Below the pieces are notes generated by a model, which ran no database searches, was not told where the DNA came from, and was given only the letters and a program-made list of their open reading frames with translations. Shown piece by piece: positions 46,384 through 55,338 of a stretch of 64,000 nt of DNA. The stretch is from HTCC2207 sp002685195 (GTDB lineage Bacteria; Pseudomonadota; Gammaproteobacteria; Pseudomonadales; Porticoccaceae), in assembly GCA_051201675.1 (NCBI GenBank), contig CP179212.1, positions 2,542,001 through 2,606,000 on the forward strand, written 5' to 3'. Within the stretch, counting starts at the first letter, position 1. Every line of letters starts with the position of its first letter. A program made the position numbers and the translations under genes.

Positions 46384-47058
46384 TTACATTTTCCCTTGCT
46401 CCGCTAGGGATGTTATCTCACCTCGACCGATAATAAAGTGATCTAGTAAGGGAATATCAATTAACCCAAGAGCGGACCTTAGCTTATGGGTTATTGCTAT
46501 ATCTGACAAACTCGGCTCAGCTACTCCCGAAGGATGATTATGAGCCACAATCACGGCGGCGGCGTTTTTACCTAAAGCCAACTTCACAACTTCCCTAGGA
46601 TGCACAGAAGTTTCATTTATGCTGCCTTGGAACAACTCGTGATAGCTAAGCAATTGGTGCTTCGAATCAAGCAGTAGCACGCTGAAAACTTCTCTTTGAT
46701 AATCCCGCATCTGAACAGAAAGGTAATCTTCTACCTGTTTTGGAGTGGTGAACACTGAACCGTTGTTTAATTGTTCTTTAAGATAACGCTGGGTTAATTC
46801 CAAAGTAGCCTGCAGTTGACAATACTTTGCAGGGCCTAAGCCCTTAGCAGAACTAAAACTGTTTTGATCTGCTTTGAGAAGTGGCCCGATGCCGCCAAAA
46901 CGATCCAATAGCTGGTTCGCTAAGCCTATCGCGCTTAGCCCAGGCAATCCGGTTCGTAAAAAAATAGCTAGTAATTCCGCATCGGTAAGTGCTCCAGCAC
47001 CCTTCAATAAAAGCTTTTCTCGGGGCCTTTGATCCTTAGGCCAGTGACGTATAGCCAT
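46384..47058 (-). CDS. radC: RadC family JAB/MPN domain protein
   Basis: A 224-residue protein. The N-terminus has a helix-hairpin-helix-like region (LLKADQNSFSSAKGLGPAKY) and the C-terminal JAMM domain has the metal signature IVAHNHPSGVAEPSLSD near residue 170 with upstream SINETSVHPREV. RadC was thought to act in DNA repair but its activity is not settled. It is divergent from coaBC, the usual arrangement in Gammaproteobacteria. Confidence 0.93.
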   Translation of the reverse strand: MAIRHWPKDQRPREKLLLKGAGALTDAELLAIFLRTGLPGLSAIGLANQLLDRFGGIGPLLKADQNSFSSAKGLGPAKYCQLQATLELTQRYLKEQLNNGSVFTTPKQVEDYLSVQMRDYQREVFSVLLLDSKHQLLSYHELFQGSINETSVHPREVVKLALGKNAAAVIVAHNHPSGVAEPSLSDIAITHKLRSALGLIDIPLLDHFIIGRGEITSLAEQGKM

Positions 47059-47139
47059 AGTAAGTCCTTATTTATCACTATAGAATTCCTGTCTATAATG
47101 GTATCTTACCTTGCTTAACTAGGACTGTCTGGACCGAAA

Positions 47140-48351
47140 ATGTGTAGCCTATCAAATAAACGGATAATTCTTGGCGTCACTGGAGGCATTGCAGCATATA
47201 AAAGTGCTGAGGTTGTAAGGCGACTCCAGGATCGTGGAGCAGAAGTGCGTGTCGTTATGACTCCTGGCGCAGAGGAATTTTTGCGCCCTCTAACCATGCA
47301 AGCACTTTCGGGCCATCCTGTGCATACTGGATTACTAGATGAGAAAGCGGAAGCAGGGATGGGACATATTGAGTTGGCGCGGTGGGCAGATCTACTTCTG
47401 ATTGCCCCGGCCAGCGCAGATTTCATTGCCAATATGGTTCACGGCAGAGCAGATAGTCTTTTAGCCGCAATCTATTTAGCAACCCCCGCTAAGGTTGCAA
47501 TTGCTCCAGCAATGAACCAAGCCATGTGGAGTCACTCTGCAAGCGTTGAAAATATCAACAACTTAACTCGCCGTGGGGTCACTATTATTGGTCCTGAGAG
47601 TGGTTCTCAGGCCTGCGGTGATATAGGTCCTGGTCGAATGGAACAGCCAGATTCTATTATCGAACAAGCTTCAAGCTTATTTAATAGCGGTGTCTTACAG
47701 GGGAAAAAAGTGGTCATCACCGCTGGTCCCACCAGAGAAGCTCTAGATCCAGTCCGATATATCAGCAACCATAGTTCAGGGAAAATGGGGTATGCCCTTG
47801 CAGCTGCCGCCATTGATGTGGGGGCAGATGTCACCCTCATATCAGGCCCAGTAGCTTTATCGATTCCGGAGAAATGCCAGGGAATATTAGTAATGTCTGC
47901 CGACGAAATGCAGCAAGCCGCTTTAGAGTTTGCGGAAGGGGCTGATATATTCATCGCTACTGCAGCTGTAGCAGATTATAAGGCTGCATCTATCGCCTCA
48001 GAAAAGATTAAGTCTGGTGATGACAAAATGACCATTAGTCTTGAAAAGAATCCCGACATTGTCAGCTCAGTAGCAAGTACTTTTGAGGATCTCTTTGTGA
48101 TTGGGTTCGCTGCGGAGAGCAACGATGTGGAGACTTATGCGAAAGGAAAGCTAGAGCAAAAGCATCTAGACGCTATTGTAGCTAACGATATATCTCGTAC
48201 CGACATTGGTTTTAATAGCGATGACAATGAAGTCAGTTGGATTGATACTGATTCAACAATTGTTTTTAGTAAACGAAGCAAAGCCCAACTTGCAAGAGAT
48301 CTTGTTGCTCAAATAGCTATCAAAATTAATCCCACACACCTTGACCAATAA
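47140..48351 (+). CDS. coaBC: Bifunctional phosphopantothenoylcysteine decarboxylase/synthetase
   Basis: A 403-residue coenzyme A enzyme. CoaC half (about 1-185): flavin site LGVTGGIAAYKS, catalytic His76 in GMGHIELARWAD, the substrate-binding PAMNQAMW and the cysteine-containing CGDIGPGRM. CoaB half (about 190-400): VVITAGPTREALDPVRYISNHSSGKMG and ATAAVADYKA. It joins cysteine to 4'-phosphopantothenate and decarboxylates the product. algC starts 2 bases after the stop; the dut gene that usually intervenes is missing. Confidence 0.96.
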   Translation: MCSLSNKRIILGVTGGIAAYKSAEVVRRLQDRGAEVRVVMTPGAEEFLRPLTMQALSGHPVHTGLLDEKAEAGMGHIELARWADLLLIAPASADFIANMVHGRADSLLAAIYLATPAKVAIAPAMNQAMWSHSASVENINNLTRRGVTIIGPESGSQACGDIGPGRMEQPDSIIEQASSLFNSGVLQGKKVVITAGPTREALDPVRYISNHSSGKMGYALAAAAIDVGADVTLISGPVALSIPEKCQGILVMSADEMQQAALEFAEGADIFIATAAVADYKAASIASEKIKSGDDKMTISLEKNPDIVSSVASTFEDLFVIGFAAESNDVETYAKGKLEQKHLDAIVANDISRTDIGFNSDDNEVSWIDTDSTIVFSKRSKAQLARDLVAQIAIKINPTHLDQ

Positions 48352-48353
48352 TA

Positions 48354-49802
48354 ATGAATTTGTCGCAACCCAATGCAATCTCTCCTCCGGAACCTCTTTC
48401 TAAAAGAGGTGATTTTGTGCTTGTAGATACGGTTTTTAGAGACTACGACATCCGTGGACTGGCTTACTCAGAGCTAGACGAAGAATTTGCTCTGCGACTA
48501 GGCAGGGCGCTCGGACAACTAGTCCTCAAGCGAGACCAACGTTCTATCTATATTGCCCGGGACGGAAGACTAAGCTCAGCTGAACTCGCTGAAGCGTTAT
48601 CAAATGGCTTAAGACTCTCAGGGTGCGAGGTAATCAATTTAGGGGAAAGTACTACACCCATCTTAAACTTTGCCATTCACCATAGAGCCAACGTAACCTG
48701 CGGCATAATGGTTACCGCAAGCCATAATCCGGGGCCCTATAATGGATTCAAAATAGTTCTTGAGAAAGATGTGATTTCAGGACATGGGCTACAAGAACTC
48801 AAAGCTATGATGAGTGCCAACCACTTTCCGTCGCAGATTAAAGCCAAGCTAACTAATCTAGAGATCACGCCCCAATACTTGGAGCACATTATCTCTGACA
48901 GCAGAGTTAATTATCCCTTTAAACTAGTTATTGATGGTGGCAACGCTGTTGCAGGGCAAATCGCTGTGTCTCTTTTTGAGCGCTTGGGCTGTGTGGTTGA
49001 ACCTCTCTTTTGCGAGATTGATGGGAATTTCCCCAATCATGACCCCAATCCTTCGGATGAAAAGAATCTTAAAGCCTTAATTACAAAGGTAAAGGCAACT
49101 CAAGCAGAATTAGGCCTTGCATTTGATGGTGATGGTGATCGACTCGTTGTAGTTACTGGCAATGGCAAAATTGTATGGCCAGACCGGCTAATGATGATCT
49201 TTGTTAAGGGCATACTCCAGGATTATCCAGGGTCTCCTATTGTTTTTGATGTTAAGAGTAGCAAGCGGCTCACCGAAATAGTTGAAGAATGTGGTGGTGT
49301 TCCAGTCCTGAGTAAAACTGGTCATGCTCATATAAGAAAATCAGTGCGGGAAAAAAATGCACTGATTGGCGGCGAATTTAGCGGGCACATTTTTTTTAAT
49401 GATCGTTGGAACGGTTTCGATGACGGGCTGTATGCAGCAGTGCGGTTATTAGAAATTCTCTGCGACCAGGAAATTCCTGCAACCAGTCTTAATCAGCTGG
49501 TTAGTGAATTTAGGACTAGCAGCTATACCCCGGAAATTTTAGTCCCTGTGCTTGAAACAGAAAAATTTGAACTCATGGATACCTTAACCAATAGATGTCT
49601 TTTTACTGATGCTACTATTATCAGAGTCGATGGTATGCGCGTAGAGTATGAACAGGGTTGGGGACTGGTTAGACCATCAAACACAACTCCCAATTTAACC
49701 TTACGGTTTGAAGCTGAAGATGAAATCCAATTAGAAGAAATCAAACGGCGTTTTCGTGAAGAACTCAGACCCTTTATTAATCACATAGAAGACTATATTT
49801 AA
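48354..49802 (+). CDS. algC: Phosphomannomutase/phosphoglucomutase (AlgC type)
   Basis: A 482-residue alpha-D-phosphohexomutase. Phosphoserine is Ser123 in VTASHNPGPYNG, the Mg loop is DGDGDR at 258-263, the sugar-binding loop GGEFSGH near 340 and the phosphate loop RPSNTTPNLTLRFEA near 440. The N-terminal FRDYDIRG is typical. It supplies mannose 1-phosphate and glucose 1-phosphate for exopolysaccharide and LPS. The first 20 residues are family-variable; a GTG at 48417 after an AAGAGGTG could be an alternative start. Two bases separate it from coaBC and from argB. Confidence 0.94.
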   Translation: MNLSQPNAISPPEPLSKRGDFVLVDTVFRDYDIRGLAYSELDEEFALRLGRALGQLVLKRDQRSIYIARDGRLSSAELAEALSNGLRLSGCEVINLGESTTPILNFAIHHRANVTCGIMVTASHNPGPYNGFKIVLEKDVISGHGLQELKAMMSANHFPSQIKAKLTNLEITPQYLEHIISDSRVNYPFKLVIDGGNAVAGQIAVSLFERLGCVVEPLFCEIDGNFPNHDPNPSDEKNLKALITKVKATQAELGLAFDGDGDRLVVVTGNGKIVWPDRLMMIFVKGILQDYPGSPIVFDVKSSKRLTEIVEECGGVPVLSKTGHAHIRKSVREKNALIGGEFSGHIFFNDRWNGFDDGLYAAVRLLEILCDQEIPATSLNQLVSEFRTSSYTPEILVPVLETEKFELMDTLTNRCLFTDATIIRVDGMRVEYEQGWGLVRPSNTTPNLTLRFEAEDEIQLEEIKRRFREELRPFINHIEDYI

Positions 49803-49804
49803 TT

Positions 49805-50719
49805 ATGTCACTCAGTCGCAAAGAAGCTGCAACAACCGCTCAAGTAATTTCTCGAGCACTCCCCTACATCCAGAGATTCGCTGGTAAAACAGTGGTCGTC
49901 AAGTACGGGGGCAATGCTATGGTCGATGAGCGGCTCAAAGCAAGTTTTGCTCGGGATATTGTCTTAATGAAAGCTGTAGGTATTAACCCCGTGGTAGTTC
50001 ATGGCGGAGGGCCGCAGATAGGTGAGTTGTTGGATCGGCTCTCCATCAAGACCAAGTTTATTGACGGTATGCGCGTAACTGACACCAAAACTATGGACGT
50101 TGTAGAGATGGTGCTCGGCGCGACGATCAATAAGGATATTGTTAATTTAATTGGTAACGCGGGGGGGCGAGCATTTGGAGTAACCGGGAAAGATGGTCAG
50201 TTAATAAAGGCAAAAAAGCTAGTTGTTTCACACCAGACACCCGAAATGTCGGTGCCAGAAATTATCGATATTGGCCATGTGGGGGAGGTCGAGTCGATTA
50301 ATAAGTCGGTCATTGATATGTTAGTGAAAAGCGGCTTCATCCCCGTCATCGCACCTATTGGCGTAGGGAGTGATGGTGCTTCCTATAACATCAATGCCGA
50401 TCTAGTAGCGGGAAAGGTTGCTGAAATATTGAACGCAGAAAAGCTTATGCTACTAACCAATGTTGGAGGCCTACAAGATAGCAAAGGTGAAGTTCTCACT
50501 GGGCTAAATATAGACCGAGTTGACCAACTAATCGCTGATGGCACCATCTATGGAGGAATGCTACCCAAAATTCGCTGTGCTCTAGAGGCGGTTAAGGCTG
50601 GTGTCTCCTTTGCTCACATTATTGATGGGCGAGTCGATCATGCGGTAATGTTAGAGATCTTCACTGACGAAGGAGTCGGAACACTAATTACTAATCAAGA
50701 GACAGAAGGAGCACTCTAA
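49805..50719 (+). CDS. argB: Acetylglutamate kinase
   Basis: A 304-residue enzyme phosphorylating N-acetylglutamate, the second step of arginine synthesis. Signatures: VVKYGGNAMVD near residue 30, VVHGGGPQIGELL near 65, and the C-terminal IDGRVDHAVMLEIFTDEGVGTLI. It has an N-terminal helix of about 25 residues, the extension that allows ring hexamers and arginine feedback in the arginine-sensitive class. Two bases after algC, and its stop overlaps the slmA start by one base. Confidence 0.96.
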   Translation: MSLSRKEAATTAQVISRALPYIQRFAGKTVVVKYGGNAMVDERLKASFARDIVLMKAVGINPVVVHGGGPQIGELLDRLSIKTKFIDGMRVTDTKTMDVVEMVLGATINKDIVNLIGNAGGRAFGVTGKDGQLIKAKKLVVSHQTPEMSVPEIIDIGHVGEVESINKSVIDMLVKSGFIPVIAPIGVGSDGASYNINADLVAGKVAEILNAEKLMLLTNVGGLQDSKGEVLTGLNIDRVDQLIADGTIYGGMLPKIRCALEAVKAGVSFAHIIDGRVDHAVMLEIFTDEGVGTLITNQETEGAL

Positions 50720-51303
50720 TGGCTGCTAAAAAAGGAGCGCGAGCCCAAGAAATTTTGCAGACACTCGCTCGCATGCTTGAAACGTCGAGAGGGCGAATCA
50801 CCACCGCCGCTCTTGCCGCTGAGTTAGGGATTTCTGAGGCCGCATTATATCGCCACTTCCCCAGTAAAACGCGTATGTATGAAAGTCTTATTGATTTCAT
50901 CGAAGAAACCATTTTTGGTCGAGTAAGGAGCATTGTTAGTGATGAACCTGACGCGGTTAATCAATGCTATCGGATACTTAGTTTAGTAATTGCCTTTTGC
51001 CAAAAAAACCCTGGTATTACTCGCATATTAAATGGTGATGCCCTAGCCATCGAGAATGAACGCTTGCACAATCGAGTGGCCCAATTTTTTGATCGTCTAG
51101 AGTCTCAGATTAAACAGGCACTTCGAGAAGCTGAAGTCCGCGACGGTTTAAAGCTAAATGTCCCTGTATCTGTCGCGGCTAATCTAATGCTAGTGAGTGT
51201 CGAAGGAAAGATAAGTCAGTTCGTTCGGAGCGACTTTAAAACATCACCAAATCAGCATTGGGCCGAACAATGGGCATTAATTACTTCGGGTATTTTTGAT
51301 TAA
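50719..51303 (+). CDS. slmA: Nucleoid occlusion factor SlmA (TetR family)
   Basis: A 194-residue TetR-fold DNA-binding protein. The N-terminal helix-turn-helix reads ITTAALAAELGISEAALYRHFPSKTRMYESLIDF, as in SlmA. It binds specific chromosomal sites and blocks FtsZ assembly over the nucleoid. The argB stop and slmA ATG overlap (TAATG), coupling it to the coaBC-algC-argB run. It converges with pyrE, from whose stop it is 19 bases away. Confidence 0.92.
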   Translation: MAAKKGARAQEILQTLARMLETSRGRITTAALAAELGISEAALYRHFPSKTRMYESLIDFIEETIFGRVRSIVSDEPDAVNQCYRILSLVIAFCQKNPGITRILNGDALAIENERLHNRVAQFFDRLESQIKQALREAEVRDGLKLNVPVSVAANLMLVSVEGKISQFVRSDFKTSPNQHWAEQWALITSGIFD

Positions 51304-51322
51304 GCTAACAACACTGGGACCC

Positions 51323-51970
51323 TTAACTGACACCGTAGGCTGTCCGGTACTCTTTAATCGCATTAACCAAATCATTAGAATCTGTCTGCTGCTCAAGATA
51401 AATTAAGATATCATCAATATCGATAATGCTGACAACAGGCAGCGAAAAATCTCTCTCCACTTCTTGAATCGCTGATTCGCTGCCATTGCCACGCTCCTTG
51501 CGATCTAAGCCAATCACCACCCCTGAAGCTGTGGCTCCAGACTGTTCAACCATTGTCATTACTTCTCGTATCGCAGTACCGGCAGTAATAACATCGTCAA
51601 TAATGAGGACTTTACCGTTTAACGGTGCGCCTACAAGCGTACCACCCTCACCATGTCCTTTTGCTTCTTTTCGATTAAAGCAATAAGGAACATCAATATT
51701 ATGGTTGTCCGCTAGAGCGATTGCAGTGCTCGCTGCTAGTGTAATTCCTTTGTACGCTGGCCCAAAAAGTACATCAAACTCTATGCCAGAATCGACTATC
51801 GCCGAGGCATAACATCGGCCCAACTCAGCCAGGGCTCTACCCTTATAAAACTCCCCTGCATTAAAAAAGTGCGGGGACACTCGACCAGATTTTAGCGTGA
51901 ATTTCCCAAACTTCAGTGCTCCAGCATCCAACGCATTATTAATAAATTGTGTTTTATAGTTTTGCTTCAT
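51323..51970 (-). CDS. pyrE: Orotate phosphoribosyltransferase
   Basis: A 215-residue enzyme joining orotate and PRPP to OMP in pyrimidine synthesis. The PRPP loop is VLIIDDVITAGTA, with LKSGRVSPHFFNAG and FGPAYKGI upstream. GTG, ATG and ATG are in frame at 51979, 51976 and 51970; 51970 is preferred because AGAG lies about 10 bases before it and MKQNYKTQFI aligns with the family start. It begins 19 bases after the expected stop of a full-length rph, so its translation or transcription may depend on rph. Confidence 0.95.
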   Translation of the reverse strand: MKQNYKTQFINNALDAGALKFGKFTLKSGRVSPHFFNAGEFYKGRALAELGRCYASAIVDSGIEFDVLFGPAYKGITLAASTAIALADNHNIDVPYCFNRKEAKGHGEGGTLVGAPLNGKVLIIDDVITAGTAIREVMTMVEQSGATASGVVIGLDRKERGNGSESAIQEVERDFSLPVVSIIDIDDILIYLEQQTDSNDLVNAIKEYRTAYGVS

Positions 51971-51989
51971 GGTCATCACTCTAATTAGG

Positions 51990-52085
51990 TTACTGCGCCA
52001 GAGCCATCTGCTGCACTCTTACTAAGTCCGCTACACCTTGCTTCGCCAATTCTAACATTTTGGTTAACTCTTCAGCACTAAAAGG
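51990..52085 (-). pseudogene. rph: Out-of-frame 3' tail of rph
   Basis: The remnant frame reads PFSAEELTKMLELAK and on through VRVQQMALAQ to the TAA at 51990. It matches the C-terminal helices of RNase PH in residue character and length and has no internal stop, so the break is recent or an artefact. A ribosome in the shifted frame now stops 74 bases earlier than it would on an intact gene. Confidence 0.85.
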
Positions 52086-52708
52086 GCAGCTTCGGCAGTC
52101 CCCTGTACTTCGATAAACCCGCCTTCGCTATTCATTACCACGTTCATATCGGTCTCAGCATTCGAATCTTCGGCATAATCTAAATCAAGCACCGGCATAC
52201 CTTTGTAAACACCAACAGAAACTGAAGCTATCATGCCAATGAGGGGATCGCCTTTGATCGCTTTACTGCGTTGTAAGTGCCGAATTGCATCAACGAGTGC
52301 CACACAGGCACCCGTAATAGAAGCGGTTCTTGTTCCTCCATCAGCCTGAATAACATCACAATCGATATTAATTGTATGTTCTCCCAGCTGTTTGAGATCC
52401 ACCGCTGCGCGTAATGACCTCCCAATGAGCCTCTGGATTTCTTGAGTCCGGCCACTTTGCTTGCCTCGAGCAGCTTCTCTTCCCATACGACTATTCGTTG
52501 AACGCGGCAACATACCGTATTCTGCAGTCACCCAACCCTCCCCTTTGCCGCGGAGAAATCTAGGGACACCGTTCTCAACACTCGCAGTACATATCACTTT
52601 GGTATTTCCAAACTCTACCAAAACTGAGCCCTCTGCATGGCAGGTATAGTCTCGAGTAATCTTAACTTGGCGTAATTGTTCGGGGCGACGGCCGCTGGGT
52701 CTAGACAT
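52064..52708 (-). CDS. rph: RNase PH, frameshifted near its C-terminus
   Basis: The reading frame from ATG 52708 gives 214 residues: MSRPSGRRPEQLR start, FLRGKGEGWVTAEYGMLPR, RTQEIQRLIGRSLRAAVDL, CDVIQADGGTRTASI and the final IEVQGTAE. The family then continues with about 31 residues, but here a missing base in the AAAA/GGG run at 52080-52086 shifts the frame and the protein ends after eight unrelated residues. The expected tail (PFSAEELTKMLELAK onward) is intact in the -1 frame down to a TAA at 51990. RNase PH trims tRNA 3' ends, and its C-terminal helices help build the hexamer, so activity may be lost. A sequencing or assembly error is the main alternative. The start follows TAGGAA. Confidence 0.9.
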   Translation of the reverse strand: MSRPSGRRPEQLRQVKITRDYTCHAEGSVLVEFGNTKVICTASVENGVPRFLRGKGEGWVTAEYGMLPRSTNSRMGREAARGKQSGRTQEIQRLIGRSLRAAVDLKQLGEHTINIDCDVIQADGGTRTASITGACVALVDAIRHLQRSKAIKGDPLIGMIASVSVGVYKGMPVLDLDYAEDSNAETDMNVVMNSEGGFIEVQGTAEAALLVLKS

Positions 52709-52828
52709 AAATTGGATTCCTAAAGTGAAGTTAGCAAATATTTTCAGGCGGAATTGTAGCAAATCTAACACCCCCGTGGCCGCCTTTGTTACCATGTAAC
52801 TACTAAATTTTTATCAACTGGAGATGAT

Positions 52829-53692
52829 ATGCCTCGAAGCATGACGGCATTTGCCCGCACTACAGCAGATTTCTCATGGGGATCAGTAACCTGTGAGCTT
52901 CGCTCTGTTAATCACCGCTTTTTAGAGCCTAGCTTTAGACTTCCGGAAACATTGCGTGAAATTGAAATGACTTTGCGTGAGTTGGCCCGCAAAAAACTTA
53001 GCAGAGGGAAAATAGATTGCTCGATACAGCTAGCATTTAACAACACTGATGCCTCCGTAAATGCTGATCTAGACTTGGCCAAACGCTATATTGATATTGC
53101 CCAGCAGATTGCCTCTGAAATAGATCAGCCTGCCCAGATTTCGCCTTTGGATATTATGCGTTGGCCTGGCATTTTAAAAGATCAAGATGTTGCATCAGAT
53201 AGTCTGCATAAGGCCGCTGTTGAAACCTTTAGTGGGGCTATCGATGATCTACTTGAAGGTCGCCAACGAGAGGGAGAAAAATTGGCCGATATGATAGAGC
53301 AGCGACTCATTGGAATCGAAGCTCAAACGTCAATTGTTAGAAACCACTTGCCTGAGATTCTCACCCATCAGCGCAAACGCCTAGAAGAAAAAATGGCCGA
53401 TATGGCCGCACAATTGGATCCAGATCGGCTTGAACAAGAGATGGTAATTATTACTAACCGTTCAGATGTTGATGAAGAGCTTGATCGGCTAGAAGCTCAC
53501 CTAGATGAAATTCGCAGAGTCCTCAAGAATAAAGAGTCTATAGGTCGAAGGTTAGATTTTTTAATGCAAGAACTTAACCGTGAAGCCAACACCCTAGGCT
53601 CAAAATCCATTGCTGGCGTTACTACGCAAGCATCAGTGGAATTAAAAGTGTTAATTGAACAAATGCGAGAGCAGATTCAGAATATTGAATAA
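52829..53692 (+). CDS. yicC: YicC/YloC family endoribonuclease
   Basis: A 287-residue protein opening MPRSMTAFART, with CELRSVNHRFLEPSFRLPE near residue 27 and the C-terminal YicC motif IGRRLDFLMQELNREANTLGSKS near 245. A long charged helical region lies between. YicC proteins have been reported as RNases acting on small RNAs. It is divergent from rph, the usual order in Gammaproteobacteria. CTGGAGATGAT precedes the ATG. Confidence 0.92.
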   Translation: MPRSMTAFARTTADFSWGSVTCELRSVNHRFLEPSFRLPETLREIEMTLRELARKKLSRGKIDCSIQLAFNNTDASVNADLDLAKRYIDIAQQIASEIDQPAQISPLDIMRWPGILKDQDVASDSLHKAAVETFSGAIDDLLEGRQREGEKLADMIEQRLIGIEAQTSIVRNHLPEILTHQRKRLEEKMADMAAQLDPDRLEQEMVIITNRSDVDEELDRLEAHLDEIRRVLKNKESIGRRLDFLMQELNREANTLGSKSIAGVTTQASVELKVLIEQMREQIQNIE

Positions 53693-53711
53693 TGATTGAG
53701 AAACACAATCT

Positions 53712-53942
53712 TTAATCAGTAGATATTTTTTCAAGATAGCCGTGGTCGGCCATACAGTCGGAGTAACTGATTCGTGTGGCGTCGCTGTATACGATATCCT
53801 CAGCTGGAGGCATATGATTAGCCATAGACGTGCATATTCTGCTCACATAGGCTGCTTCTTCTCCAGGTTCTAGGTCTTTAATCGCGCAACTAGATGCTAA
53901 CGTTGTGCTCACAAAAGCACTTACAATCATTGTCTTTCTCAT
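53712..53942 (-). CDS. Small exported cysteine-containing protein, unrecognised
   Basis: A 76-residue ORF with an N-terminal signal-like stretch MRKTMIVSAFVSTTLASSC. The cysteine at 19 could be a lipoprotein site, but the -3 residue is Ala, so the lipobox is atypical. Two more cysteines (37 and 63) could form a disulfide in the periplasm. The rest is short and acidic with no motif I recognise. It begins 52 bases downstream of the thioesterase gene and converges with yicC. Real-gene evidence: coherent signal and convergent position; homologues not known to me. Confidence 0.5.
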   Translation of the reverse strand: MRKTMIVSAFVSTTLASSCAIKDLEPGEEAAYVSRICTSMANHMPPAEDIVYSDATRISYSDCMADHGYLEKISTD

Positions 53943-53994
53943 GCCTGTCCCTGCTCATTAAGTTTCAATAGTAGACCATCAGTCAGTGTGCCAC

Positions 53995-54453
53995 TTACTT
54001 CATTAGGTTAGAAAAATCTTTGACGACGTAATCGCCATCAGCTTCGGCGACAACTTTACCTGCTGTATCTCTCACCACAATGTGAATTGTAAAATCATAA
54101 CGCCCGGTTGATTCCAAAGCTTTCTTCATGGCGGCCGCGTCATCTGCAGTAAACTCAGTTTCGGCAGTAATATCCGTCATTGCAGGGCGCAAAAACTTGA
54201 TATTTAAGCCAGCTATTACTGGCTGGTATTTAGGATTGCTAAGGTTATCTGCAGCGATTAAACCACCGAGGTACTCTGCAGTCATCCACATAGGCCCCGC
54301 ATGCACGATATTGACGTGATTTTTAGTATTGTCATTAAGTGGTATTCGGGACCTGTATATCCCGCCTTCAATGCTTTCTACCTGCAAACCTAAAAAAGTG
54401 TAAATAGGGCAAGCTTCATGAGCAACCTGTTGGTAATGCTGTTTTAAATCCAT
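53995..54453 (-). CDS. Hotdog-fold thioesterase (PaaI/DUF4442-like)
   Basis: A 152-residue single-domain hotdog protein. The central segment NHVNIVHAGPMWMTAEYLGGLIAAD holds the hotdog helix with a likely catalytic acidic residue (Glu in TAEYLG), and IKFLRPAMTDITAETEF is typical of acyl-CoA thioesterase-like proteins. The substrate is unknown; acyl-CoA hydrolysis is the usual activity. It lies 213 bases from the divergent gmk. Confidence 0.75.
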   Translation of the reverse strand: MDLKQHYQQVAHEACPIYTFLGLQVESIEGGIYRSRIPLNDNTKNHVNIVHAGPMWMTAEYLGGLIAADNLSNPKYQPVIAGLNIKFLRPAMTDITAETEFTADDAAAMKKALESTGRYDFTIHIVVRDTAGKVVAEADGDYVVKDFSNLMK

Positions 54454-54666
54454 GCTTTCCTCAACTCAATAAATTGCTGAAAATCCAAAATAAAATGCCA
54501 GTAATTACGCTTGAGCATAACCCTAGAGTAATAAACATGCAAAGTGGCCAATGTAAGCGGTGTTCAATAGCAATTTTTAGTACACTGGTGTCAACAGATG
54601 CACTAACATCTATTTAAGCGTCAACGCTAAAGTATCTCCACTCAACTATGGGACCAATTAAACGCT

Positions 54667-55275
54667 ATGAAGAAAGGTACGCTTTTTATTATCTCCGCTC
54701 CCTCAGGTGCTGGTAAAACCAGCCTGGTTTCAGAAATCCTAGAGCGAGTTACCAATATTAAAGCGTCTATATCTCATACCACGAGAAAATGTCGCCCCGG
54801 AGAAATGGATGGAATCAACTACCATTTTGTTGACGAGCCTACCTTTGCCGGCATGATCAAGAAAAATGCGTTTCTAGAGTACGCTGAAGTTTTTGGTAAT
54901 CACTATGGTACCTCTCAAGACTGGGTTCAACTCGCACTCGAGGAGGGAGTCGATGTTATATTAGAAATCGACTGGCAAGGTGCTGAACAAGTGCGGCAGC
55001 ATTTTTCTAAAAGCATTAGTATTTTTATTCTCCCTCCCTCAACACAGGCCCTTGAAGATCGACTTAATGATCGCGGGCAAGATAACGCTGACGTTATTCA
55101 ACATAGGATTGCGGCAGCAAAAGAAGAGATGAGTCACTACGCTGATGCCGACTATTTGGTAATTAATGATGACTTCGAGTTAGCCCGGCATCAGCTTGAA
55201 GCTATAATTATCGCTCAAAGGTGTCATCTCGATATTATGAGTGCGGAGCCGATTTTGTCAGATCTTCTATCTTAA
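54667..55275 (+). CDS. gmk: Guanylate kinase
   Basis: A 202-residue enzyme phosphorylating GMP to GDP. The P-loop is SAPSGAGKTSLV near residue 10; SHTTRKCRPGEMDGINYHFV is the GMP-binding segment; EIDWQGAEQVR and FILPPS follow. It is the first of the gmk, rpoZ, spoT, ridA series, although 171 bases with a promoter-like sequence separate it from rpoZ. Confidence 0.96.
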   Translation: MKKGTLFIISAPSGAGKTSLVSEILERVTNIKASISHTTRKCRPGEMDGINYHFVDEPTFAGMIKKNAFLEYAEVFGNHYGTSQDWVQLALEEGVDVILEIDWQGAEQVRQHFSKSISIFILPPSTQALEDRLNDRGQDNADVIQHRIAAAKEEMSHYADADYLVINDDFELARHQLEAIIIAQRCHLDIMSAEPILSDLLS

Positions 55276-55338
55276 GCACTTGTTGGGGATGCTGAAACTC
55301 CATGAATAGCCCCTTAATTTAACCACAACAATCACGAA

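Noticed and set aside
52075..52095. Programmed -1 frameshift site in rph
   Set aside because: There is no canonical X XXY YYZ slippery heptamer in the zero frame and no obvious downstream pseudoknot; RNase PH is not known to need frameshifting.
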